In this document: piece after piece, positions 1-9,687 of the stretch | How positions within the stretch are numbered: the first letter of the stretch is position 1 | Layout: each line of letters opens with the position of its first letter | Assembly (NCBI GenBank): GCA_001969505.1 | Contig: LSSK01000108.1 | Span: 5,958 to 45,296 of the forward strand | Reading direction: 5' to 3' | From: Zancudomyces culisetae | Taxonomy: Eukaryota > Kickxellomycota > Harpellomycetes > Harpellales > Legeriomycetaceae | Length of the DNA: 39,339 nucleotides | Translations under genes and position numbers: made by a program | The notes under the pieces: model-generated | Databases searched by the model: none | Told to the model about the DNA's origin: nothing | Seen by the model: only the letters and a program-made list of their open reading frames with translations

Positions 1-204
1 GGTCATGCACCAAAGTTTGTGCTTGGGTTTACATTTATTCTTGCGTTTAAGGTTCTTGCAGTTATCTTGACACTTATAATGGCAGTTTACTTTAAAAAGG
101 AAAATCAAAGAAGGATAAAAAATCCAGTTGATGTGTCACACCTCTCAGAGGATGAACAACAACTGATGTTTGACAACCATCCGCAGTTCAGATACACACT
201 CTAA
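1..204 (+). CDS. MFS permease, Dal5/allantoate-permease type, C-terminal end only
   Basis: The frame is open from base 1 to a TAA at 202-204, so only the last 67 residues of a longer gene are present. It starts inside a hydrophobic helix (GFTFILAFKVLAVILTLIMA) and continues with a basic cytosolic stretch (KKENQRR) and an acidic tail ending in HPQFRYTL. A last transmembrane helix, then a basic patch, then an Asp/Glu-rich tail ending in FRY is typical of the fungal Dal5/Tna1 anion:cation symporter family, which imports allantoate, nicotinate and similar organic anions at the plasma membrane. The substrate cannot be read from this fragment. No start codon is in the window; the apparent start at 19 is a GTG inside the frame and is not real. 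Confidence 0.6.
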   Translation, partial: GHAPKFVLGFTFILAFKVLAVILTLIMAVYFKKENQRRIKNPVDVSHLSEDEQQLMFDNHPQFRYTL

Positions 205-1729
205 TATTCTAACCCAACTCCTTTTCCATGTGAGGGGAGGAGGTTGCATGCTTTTTCTTATTGTAATTTGTTAACTTTAAAGTTAATCTAATAAACTCCA
301 AATTATTCTTAATCTAAAATAGCGATTATTCTCCCAATTAAATCGACCTGTTGCTAAATTACTAAATAACATTCCCAGGATAATATTTTATTTGCAGGAT
401 TTGTCCACTGGATTTGGTAATATTGTATAATTATTAATAATTTGTCAATGAAAAAAAAAATTTTTATACGTTTTTTCCCATCTAGTATTTTTTTTCCCAT
501 GACTTTTTTTCGCAGTGCAAATACGTTTTGAAATACTGTTTCAGGACAGTTTGTTGAGGAGTAGAAAAGGGTATACCATGTTCAGTGCCTATTTGGCTAT
601 AGTTTCAAAAACATCGACTATTTCCTATCAAGTTCCACTTCTGTCAAACTTGATGTAAACCTAATTCACTTAGTATAACACCATGAAACAAATGGGAGCA
701 AAAACAATAGATGATCAATTTAGTCTAGCCACATTACTGTGTTTCTTTTAGTTCATTCGGACACATGTTCAAAATGGGATTAAGACCGAAGCAAAAATTT
801 TGACAGCACTTGGCTACACAGCCAGCCACAACCCATCCCCCGAGCCCAAGACACAGAGATGCCCAAAATATTGACAAGTCCAACCTATTCGCTGTTTTTC
901 ATTTTTTGTTCTTTCAATTCACAATTACTTGTACCATCTGGTGACAATATACAAGCGCATCTAATTACCCCTCATTGTTAATAACCCCCAAAAATCCTGC
1001 TGTTAGCGAGATTTTTAAAGGAAATTGCAATGAGGAGCGAAACACAACTATAAATATACAAATGGTCCTCCCTAAGGAAAGTCGTTTTCTGCCCAGTATT
1101 GACCACAGATCACCATTCAAATAAATTGGGCGAACCGGGCTTCGAACCGGCAATTTTTAAATTTTAAAAGTTATTATTACCTTTAAAACAGTTCGTTTTC
1201 ACAAACTAATTTCATTGGCAACAATCGCTTTACTGAATCCAAGAATCGCTGATTGTTGGACAAACAGTTTGTTTATGATGTAGTATTAAAAGTTATGGGG
1301 ATTTCTGCATAAATAGATGTTTTGCTATTGGCTTTTTTCACTTACTAACCTGTGAATTTGTGTATTATTTAGTTGAAAGGTCATACAAAATTTCTAGTAT
1401 TTTATGATTTGCGTTTGATTGGATGGGATTGAATAAGAAAAACAAAAAAAAATCATTGAATTGAAAGAAACTAGCTACATTCAGAGCACATTGTGGATAA
1501 ATAAAAACTCGTATACACAAGGTTTCAAGTGTTTAGCTGATGTACAGAAATGAGCGATACGGGAACGAGAAATTTATTAAATAGTTTTTCAAGAATAAAG
1601 CGTGAAACCACCCACTAAGACACTAAAACTAGAAGCATCTATTGGTAATATAGATACATTCACTGATTTGAACGACAAACAAAAAGATTCGACCTTCTGA
1701 AACAGCAATTAATATGAGATACAAGTAGC
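205..1729. other. Intergenic region between permease and SWI/SNF2 gene
   Basis: No coding exon is supported here. The stretch is AT-rich with poly-A/T runs. It has two more GC-rich islands: about 815-875 (C-rich, unassigned) and 1131-1150 (a perfect direct repeat, listed separately). It should hold the permease terminator and the promoter and 5' leader of the SWI/SNF2 gene. No TATA box stands out enough to call. Confidence 0.6.
1131..1150. repeat. Direct repeat CGAACCGG x2 with 4-bp spacer
   Basis: CGAACCGG occurs at 1131-1138 and again at 1143-1150, separated by GCTT. This is GC-rich in an AT-rich spacer about 580 bp upstream of the SWI/SNF2 start. On the minus strand the same bases contain a perfect match to the RNA polymerase III B-box pattern GGTTCGANNCC. 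No A-box or acceptor stem can be found at the right distance, so a tRNA is not called. It could be a paired transcription-factor site or a relic of a tRNA-derived element. Confidence 0.4.
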
Positions 1730-4700
1730 ATGAGTGAATCTATTATTAACATCGATTTGACAAGCGAGGATGAGGCTATGGACCGTGAAAATAAAGACTG
1801 TACCATTTCATATGAGAATGGATGGGTGGGAGGCACTGAAAAATATATTTTGGGCAAAGAGTCGATTGTACAAAACCTCTTGACGAGTGTCTCAAAATTA
1901 CCCGTACTCGAATCTGATGAATCAGAATTCACCGATACTGTCGAAAATAAACGTATGAAATGGAGTGAAAATATAAATTCACAAAGTATAATTGTTTTAT
2001 CAGATTCCGATGAAAGTGACAGCAGGTCTATGAGTAGGGATTTTGCCACCCTAAAACCAGCCATGAAAGAACACGAGGAAGTCGAAATGTATGTCGATGG
2101 CTCTTCAGGCTTTACGAGTAGATTCGAAAACTTAAAAAGAAAAATCAGAAACGTATACAACTCCCCATCTGAGGATAAAGCTCAGTATGACACAGTAACC
2201 GAGATGGAATATAGTGGGTTTCAGACGAAGGACGGTGGAGCATACGAATATAAAACCATTGAATCAATGATACATACAAATGGCATTCAAAATGGCACAG
2301 TCTATACCACCAATAACACTACAGTTTCAAAGTTAAACCAAAACTTCAATTCCAACAAATTTACCACAGAAGGAAATAAGATTGTATGTGATCTTACTAC
2401 TACAGAAAACGTACTTAATAATACTGATTTTAGTGGGCAGGGTACTTTTCCAGGAGGAAGTGGAGTTGCTTCTTTATGGGTATATGTCGGGGAACTTGAA
2501 GGTTTTGCACATGAACTTGATACCAGCGCACTGGAACTAAAGTATAACCCGTACGACTTTCATCCTCTAAAGGTGGTTCCAAATAGAGAGCGAACAAATG
2601 TTTTAAGCCTGGAGGACTATGAAAGTGGAAAAAAATATGGAGATGTTGACGATGCCAATAGCAAAGTGTTATATGAAATGATGATTCAAAACGTCATCAA
2701 GGTATCTGCGGCGATATATTTGTTATCGAATTCACAAACTGTGCCTATACTGCTATCATGTTTTTCGCATTCAAAAAATATAAATATTGTAACCAGCATT
2801 CTATCTACGAGCAAAACATATGGCAGGGGGGTAGGGGCACTAGGAGTGTTGGAGGATGACGGTAAAACATTGGTGTGTATGAACAAACATGGAAGCATGG
2901 TCAAAAAAAGTATTTTCTCGGATATTAGCGCGGTAAACACAGAATTTGACAAGGTAATGTTTAAAAGGATGTATTTTGAAGATTTATTGGGACCATTAGC
3001 ACAAGCTGGCGGCTCTACCCAAGATGTTTTTAAGAAGCACAAACCGGGATACCAAAGTTTACAAATTATTGGCTCGCATGGTACAGATGTAGGATTCCAA
3101 TCTGTGTTTAAAGATTTAAAAGACACTTACAGGAAGAGAATGAAGAACTCCACTCGACAAGAATACGACACAGTCAACAGAAACAACTTTAGAACCGGCA
3201 ATCTAGAGGACAATAACATATTTGAGCTGAGTAAAAGCAGTGGTAATACTATTTACGAGCAGCGGGTTGGAGAGCCAGCAGAAAATGATGTCACAATAAA
3301 AGAGCGACTTCAGTCAATACAGATGGCATTTGTTACGCTGATGGATTTGCCAGAGGTCCAAGGCCCCAAAAGGCTCAAAACACAACTTCATAGACACCAG
3401 AAACAGGCATTGTATTTTTTACAACAACGTGAGGATGCAGAGACGGGAATAAACCATAGCTTGGATGAAAGTACTGATGGGAAAACCCCGATAGTCTGGC
3501 AACGGATAAAATCACAAGGCTTGGGAAGAAAGTCGCAACTAATATACCGAAACAAATTAACAGGGATGATTAATCACGGAATACCAAAACCATGCCTTGG
3601 AGGGATTCTTGCGGATGACATGGGCCTGGGAAAAACGTTGGCAATAATTGCATTGATTCTTTCGAATCCACCAGACGTCCCATCAGGTTCTTTTGTAAAA
3701 GAAAACGAGGAAATTGAGCTTAAGAGCAAAGAAAAATGTATTAAAAAGGAGGAGTTTGAACGAGAACTCCGGGAAAAAGAATGTATTAGTATAATAGATG
3801 ATAATGATGAGAACATTGATATTAATGGTCCTGCAAACTCAGAAAAAATGGACACTGAAAATGAAAAAACGAAATATGTTGAAGATGTGAATGGTCGTCC
3901 TTATCAAATGGGTGCAGATAAAACAAAGGAAAGAGAGGAGGTGGGGTTGAATTTCCAGCATCGTGACTTGTGCACTAACAGTAATGAAGTTCAATATGCT
4001 TCAGAAGGGGTGGCAGAATTTGAATTGCACAAAAAATACAGGGGAAAAAGAGCAGCTGGAACGCTGATAATATGTCCATTGTCAACACTTTCCAATTGGG
4101 AAGAGCAAATAAGAGCACATACAAAATGGAATTCGCTTAGAGTTTTCGTGCACCACGGCACAGAAAGAGCAGTAACATGCGAAGAATTCCAAGGTTTTGA
4201 CGTGGTATTGACAACATACAACATACTGCAACTAGAATATTCAAAAGAGCTGAGGCAACTGAGAAGAGGAGGCGAAGAGAGTGGGTCGTATGTTTATCAG
4301 ATACCCAAGCGGCCGTATATTTCGCCGTTGCAGGCGGTTTGCTGGCATCGGGTAGTTTTGGATGAAGCGCATGTGATCAAAGAGAGAAAGACATGGCAAG
4401 CACGGGCAGCATGTTCACTATCAGCACGGCGTAGATGGTGTCTAACAGGAACGCCAATACAAAATCGGCTGGATGATTTGTTTAGCTTGGTTAGATTTCT
4501 TCAATTCACACCATTGGATGACTGGGGAACATGGACAAAATATATAGGCAATCCTTTTCATGACAAAAATAAAGCGGTTTCGGAAATAGAGAAAAACATT
4601 GGAGCACAACGAGTCCAATTGATGTTACAAAGCTTATGTCTGCGGCGAATGAAGCTCCAAGTCGATGGTGCGACCGGAAAAAAAATAGTAGACTTGCCCG

Positions 4701-5896
4701 CCATCAGGGAAGTAGAAAAGTGGGTTGATTTTTCCGAACCCGAGAGCGTTTTATACTCGCATGTACAGGGCGAAGCCCGTGCATATCTTGATGCATGCCT
4801 TACAGATGATTCGGTTATGCGAAATTACATGCATTTTCTTGTGTACATATTGCGACTACGACAGGTCTGCGTCCACTACGCATTAGATGCCAACAGTCTA
4901 GAGTTTATTAACGCATATATTCGTAATAATTCACTGCCTAGTACGCATACAGACATGATGCTCCATAAAAATAGTACAGTTGCTCAGAGTATGAAGTACA
5001 GGCGCGTTTCTTCCTGTTCTACTCTTCCTAAAGTAGCAGATAACGATTCCGAATTATCATTCTCTGGTTCTAGTCAGCTTAGTTCAGTAGAAGCTCCAAT
5101 TGTTCTCGACATTGCAGAAACCCCCGAACTTGGCAATAATACAGATAATACAGATAATGCAGATATAATCAGACACACCAATCGTAACTTGGACTCTTCT
5201 TCAAAAGTGCTTGCCCTTATTAACGATTTGTGCGCAATCCGAGAAGGCAGTAATAGCAACAATACCTTGGACAAATGTGTAATCTTTTCCCAATGGACCA
5301 AAGTGCTAGATCTGATTGCAGAATCACTCTCCAAAAACAGCTTTAAGTTTACTAGGTTGGATGGAAAGATGCCAAGGAATGTTAGGCAGGAGCAAATAGA
5401 TATTTTTAATAGGAATGAGAGATACACAGTGATGCTTATTTCGCTAAAAGCCGGTGGTGTGGGGTTAAATTTGACGGTTGCAAATCATGTATTCTTAATG
5501 GATCCGTATTGGAATCCCTCGATTGAACAGCAGGCAATTGATAGAATTCATCGTATTGGCCAAACCAAACAAGTTTATGTTTATCGATACATGATTCGCA
5601 AATCTATTGAGGAAAAAATCCTAGTGTTGCAACAGAGAAAAGCAAAGATTGCAAATGTATCACTGAAGGATTCTGACCGAAATATAGACACAAAGCATCA
5701 ATCATCTTCCTTGGAAGCATCGACTGCAGACAACAGTAATGTTGAAAGCAATGGTAGTTATGGTGGAATCAGCGATATGATCCCTGAGCTGAACCTCTTA
5801 CCTGACGAACTTCATAGCTTTAGTATTGATAATGCCTTTGGTAGTGGTACTTCAAGCAGGAATAGGATTCAAAACTTGAACTTTTTGTTCAACTGA
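1730..5896 (+). CDS. SWI/SNF2 family DNA-dependent ATPase, HLTF/Rad5/Uls1-like, without a RING finger
   Basis: Intronless, 1388 aa, starting at an ATG at 1730. Residues 5-15 (IINIDLTSEDE) and 87-97 (IIVLSDSDESD) are textbook SUMO-interaction motifs; IVCDLT at 218-223 may be a third. Around 273-276 the NPYD sequence recalls a HIRAN domain, but the rest is weak. The ATPase core follows: DMGLGKT (Walker A, 630-636), DEAH (878-881), LTGTPIQN (905-912), then helicase C with VIFSQW (1184-1189) and HRIGQ (1274-1278). The WQ...LTG...GGILADDMGLGKT arrangement is that of HLTF/Rad5/Uls1 proteins, which act on DNA or chromatin in the nucleus during replication stress and SUMO turnover. Those relatives usually carry a RING finger between the two ATPase lobes; the 1048-1180 segment here is Ser/Asp/Asn-rich with no C3HC4 spacing. 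A role as a SUMO-guided translocase is inferred. Confidence 0.9.
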   Translation: MSESIINIDLTSEDEAMDRENKDCTISYENGWVGGTEKYILGKESIVQNLLTSVSKLPVLESDESEFTDTVENKRMKWSENINSQSIIVLSDSDESDSRSMSRDFATLKPAMKEHEEVEMYVDGSSGFTSRFENLKRKIRNVYNSPSEDKAQYDTVTEMEYSGFQTKDGGAYEYKTIESMIHTNGIQNGTVYTTNNTTVSKLNQNFNSNKFTTEGNKIVCDLTTTENVLNNTDFSGQGTFPGGSGVASLWVYVGELEGFAHELDTSALELKYNPYDFHPLKVVPNRERTNVLSLEDYESGKKYGDVDDANSKVLYEMMIQNVIKVSAAIYLLSNSQTVPILLSCFSHSKNINIVTSILSTSKTYGRGVGALGVLEDDGKTLVCMNKHGSMVKKSIFSDISAVNTEFDKVMFKRMYFEDLLGPLAQAGGSTQDVFKKHKPGYQSLQIIGSHGTDVGFQSVFKDLKDTYRKRMKNSTRQEYDTVNRNNFRTGNLEDNNIFELSKSSGNTIYEQRVGEPAENDVTIKERLQSIQMAFVTLMDLPEVQGPKRLKTQLHRHQKQALYFLQQREDAETGINHSLDESTDGKTPIVWQRIKSQGLGRKSQLIYRNKLTGMINHGIPKPCLGGILADDMGLGKTLAIIALILSNPPDVPSGSFVKENEEIELKSKEKCIKKEEFERELREKECISIIDDNDENIDINGPANSEKMDTENEKTKYVEDVNGRPYQMGADKTKEREEVGLNFQHRDLCTNSNEVQYASEGVAEFELHKKYRGKRAAGTLIICPLSTLSNWEEQIRAHTKWNSLRVFVHHGTERAVTCEEFQGFDVVLTTYNILQLEYSKELRQLRRGGEESGSYVYQIPKRPYISPLQAVCWHRVVLDEAHVIKERKTWQARAACSLSARRRWCLTGTPIQNRLDDLFSLVRFLQFTPLDDWGTWTKYIGNPFHDKNKAVSEIEKNIGAQRVQLMLQSLCLRRMKLQVDGATGKKIVDLPAIREVEKWVDFSEPESVLYSHVQGEARAYLDACLTDDSVMRNYMHFLVYILRLRQVCVHYALDANSLEFINAYIRNNSLPSTHTDMMLHKNSTVAQSMKYRRVSSCSTLPKVADNDSELSFSGSSQLSSVEAPIVLDIAETPELGNNTDNTDNADIIRHTNRNLDSSSKVLALINDLCAIREGSNSNNTLDKCVIFSQWTKVLDLIAESLSKNSFKFTRLDGKMPRNVRQEQIDIFNRNERYTVMLISLKAGGVGLNLTVANHVFLMDPYWNPSIEQQAIDRIHRIGQTKQVYVYRYMIRKSIEEKILVLQQRKAKIANVSLKDSDRNIDTKHQSSSLEASTADNSNVESNGSYGGISDMIPELNLLPDELHSFSIDNAFGSGTSSRNRIQNLNFLFN

Positions 5897-6691
5897 AGCT
5901 CTCTTCTCTCTCTCTCTCTCTCTCCTGACTTGCTTAATTTTTATTCCTTTTGCATTTTTTTTATCAGAGTTGTTGGATCTTAATTATCACATATTGCGTT
6001 TTTTGTAGTAACTGTGTTTATAGACAAAGTCAATGGATTTAGATTTATCATTTCACTTTGGACCATATATATCATATAAAAACGATTTTTTCTTTCTCCA
6101 AACCATGAGTGATACATCGAATGATAAAGAAAGCAACCACAACATATAACTTTGGAGGTCATTTTAATTGCTAACATTTCTGAATTTTCTTTTACTACAA
6201 AAGTGGCTTACTGACCCTGCGTTTAGTGAACTATTATTGCACGAGTATTTTTACTGAGCTTTAAGGTGGCGGACAACCTTGATGAACCAACAAATTATTA
6301 ACCTGGATTGAGGAAGTCGAAGGTTATAAATAGAAATGATGTGGCAGCTGCATATATACAAAGTGCTGTGTATCAAAAGTGCAAGACTCTGATCACAGTC
6401 TATATGTATATGTATACGTATGTACATATAAATGAACTGTTGACCTTTAGGAGGTAAAGTGTGTGATCAAAATGAATAACCTGTTATGGAGATATACAAT
6501 ACGTCATGTCCACAGTAATATTGCAATTTGTTCTAGGTGCAAAAAAAAAGAAGAAAAAAAGTATTTATCTAACCATTTTTTCGGTATATTATTGTAGAAT
6601 AGTGAAGCTATAGAGGCTTCCTTTATACAAGGTAAGAAATAGAACTTAACACGTGGTACATCAGCTATCTTGTGTAAAAGTTTCGGGTAAA

Positions 6692-6726
6692 CGAAAAACG
6701 AAAAACGAAAAACGAAAAACGAAAAA
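6692..6726. repeat. Tandem CGAAAAA x5
   Basis: Five perfect copies of a 7-bp unit, followed by degenerate AAAAAC repeats. It is a simple minisatellite in non-coding DNA. Confidence 0.85.
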
Positions 6727-7369
6727 CAAAAAAGGAAAAACAAAAAACAAAAAACCCCTGCTGTCTACTTTTAAAGAGTGAACCGGATTCGATTACAGGA
6801 CACTTGTCCAGGCGCTCTTCTTTTGTTTTAAGCTGGTATTTATTTGAATGTACTTTTTTGTGGATTCTTTTTATTTAGATGATATGACATATTTTACTTT
6901 TCATTGGGCAACTGCGCTCTTTAGATATTGAACTAAATTAAATTATGACTTATTGAAACCAGTAGCATATAGAACACCAGCTCTTAACACAAAAAATAAA
7001 CAAAAGACGTGTTTTTAACAAAAGAAAAGAAGTAAAGACTTGCTATGACTCAAGTGACGTGAAAAAAAAAGGAAAGAGAAAAATCATTATTTGCATCAAA
7101 GGGACGTACAACGGAGTGGTTGCTGATTTTAGGAATATGCGGGTATGTTGACGTGAGTATGGACTGATTAAAAATAAACAGATCATGACCTTTTTAATGG
7201 CTCTAGTACATTTCATCTTAATTTGTTTATTTTAATGTAAATGTTTAGTTGAAAATAAACATCGTCTTGAAGGCAAATTAGTTAATGATAATGTTAGTTG
7301 TTTACCAATCAGACATCACTACACATTCCAGACTTCTTTTTTAAAGAATGAGTAGAAAGAAAAGAAATC

Positions 7370-7373
7370 ACAC

Positions 7374-7402
<29 letters not shown>
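7370..7402. repeat. CACATA hexanucleotide run
   Basis: Five to six near-perfect CACATA units that decay into CA-rich sequence downstream to about 7420. It is a plain microsatellite; there are no spacers of the kind a CRISPR array would have. Confidence 0.8.
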
Positions 7403-7408
<6 letters not shown>

Positions 7409-9687
7409 TGCACACAAGAACAGACACAAGCATGTATTCATACATACATTTATAGGTACATTCATACAAACACACACAGGCACAAGATGAATAAATCAGT
7501 CAAACTTGGGAACATTGGAACAAAAGTGTGGTTACTGGTGAAACCACAAGTTAAGCCAAAATAACAGCGCAAAAGTTTGGGTAGGCACGCTTCCAAATGT
7601 AAATAAAAGTATTTAAAAACAAAGTTACCAGTAATAAAATAAAATAAAAATAAAAAAAGTAAACTGGGGATGGGGGCGAAATAATGATGAAGATAATGGG
7701 AAATAATTTTTTTTTCCCTAAAAACAAGTATAGTGAATTAAACATTTAGCTAATAGAGTTTAATAATGAATTAAATTAATTAAAATTAAAATTAAACATA
7801 AACAAAGCAAATTTACGGGATTATCTAAAAACAGCGTTTTAATTTTTTATTTTTGCATACTAGAAAAGTTCAAGTCATAAAATAGCCTTGCTAATGCGAA
7901 TGATTCAAGGTCGTTTTGTAATAATTATTTCATTTTAGCATAAACTTTTGCCCATACCTAATCGGATTTTGGCAACTTTTTTCTGAACAGGGGCAATTCA
8001 TCTATTTCAAATGTATTTGCAAGAGATAAACTAAATCTATTTCGAAAAATAGCCATATGCACCTACTTTTATTTTTTTTGTTATCATGCATTTGTGTATT
8101 TGTGAATTTGTGTATCTTTGTATTTTTATTACTATTATTATTTTTTCTTGTTTTAGCTTTTACAAGAAATTGTAAAAATTAAAGAAACCCAGTAAAAAAG
8201 CGCTAAAAAAATGAATGATGGTTGCTTGGCCTATAATCTTAACAGTGAAAAAATGTATTAAAAAAAAAGCAGGACATTTTTATATTCCTTTGTAAAATTC
8301 TTTTATATAAAAGAACTGGTCAAAAAAAAAATACTCATGCTCATATCCACATTTTACTTTCCAATAGAAAGCCCTCATTTACACAGTTAATCACACATGA
8401 AGATAAAAATACAAGTGTAATACCTACGCTTGATGAAGAGTTGTACCCAATAACATCATTGTAAAAACCATCTGCACCAAAAATACATGATTTTTTGTAG
8501 CTGAAAAAAATAATCACGTTTTATTTTTTTGTACTTTTTTTACTACCAAGAGCCAAAATTCCAAGATTGTAGTTTATTGTGATGAAATTACAAATCTTGT
8601 AAAGGGGCACATTATTATACATTAATGGGATTTTTGTAATATCCCAATAAACCCGATAATTTATTATCAAAAATATACCGAGAGCAATAATAAAACAAAA
8701 CTTGTTGAAAAAAAGTAATAAAAAAAAACGAATAACTAGAGTATTTTGTTAAAAAGACACCAACAGTGCGTAATATCTCAATATACCACACAGCTTCAAC
8801 AATTAACATCACTTTGGAGTTTTCGAATCGATTTTTAAAGCCAAAAAAATTCCGAATTGAAAGTTGGAAGACGCAATTAGGCTTTAATCTTTTGGAAATT
8901 TTCTTATAAACGGAGAAAATATAATATAAAAAAGCAATTCGAGAAAACTTTGCGGATCAGTCATTTGAGGTAGGGGTGGTGGAAAAAAAAACAAGAAAAA
9001 AGACAAGCACTCATACTATATAGTCGATAATATTTATCGAAGAAAAAAACAACAACAGAGTGTGTGCTAGGAAACAGGTGAACATTCACAATTGAAATTC
9101 GTTGCACTCTTCACATAAATAAGCTTCGTTCCAATACTTAACGTTGATCATTTTGATTTTCAGGATCTGAGCACGAATTTTCAAATTTGACCTAGTCTTT
9201 TTTTTTTGACACTCGAACACACAGGTTGATTTCTTGATATAAAAAAAAGGGTAGGTATACTTCTGGTGTATACGTAGATAGGGTACTTAAAAGGCTGTAC
9301 ACGTATATATATATTCATATAATACACATACATATTTGATTTTAGTAAGTTTTGCGAGAGTGGATTGGAAACAATTATTAACTGATATAATATTGACTTA
9401 ATAGGATTTTCATTGAAAAAAAAAGAGAGAAAAGAAAGCACAAAAAGGAGGGAGCGAGAGACCAAAATTCTTCAAGTACATTTTTAAAATCTGATATCTT
9501 TATTGTTTTGATAGCACAAATAGTTGTGATAAAGCCAGGGAAAAGTCAAGCGACCGAATAATAAAAGTTGGAAGTTGAGAGCCAATACAAAGAGCATATG
9601 AGTTGGGACGAGAAACACGACAAAATAGAAAATCTAGGATATAAATAAAGAAAAAACGATTAAGAGAAAACGGGGTTGGTGAATAAG

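Larger units (their letters stand above)
5897..9687. other. Gene-poor spacer with simple repeats, upstream of CK1
   Basis: No exon is supported on either strand over 3.8 kb. A CT run follows the SWI/SNF2 stop (about 5899-5924). Five copies of a CGAAAAA unit lie at 6692-6726, and a CACATA run lies at about 7370-7402. Many poly-A and poly-T tracts are present. The last few hundred bases should be the promoter and A-rich 5' leader of the casein kinase gene. The open frames seen here are short and built from poly-A/T codons. Confidence 0.6.

Noticed and set aside
1090-1155. tRNA gene on the minus strand
   Set aside because: The B-box-like sequence is perfect, but the T-stem has a C-C mismatch and no A-box, anticodon arm or acceptor stem is found on either side.
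7370-7420. CRISPR-like or regularly spaced repeats
   Set aside because: Continuous CACATA microsatellite with no spacers, in a eukaryotic genome.
9676-9687. Upstream start of the casein kinase frame
   Set aside because: The frame begins with TTG; the first ATG at 9688 gives the expected short N-terminus before the kinase domain.
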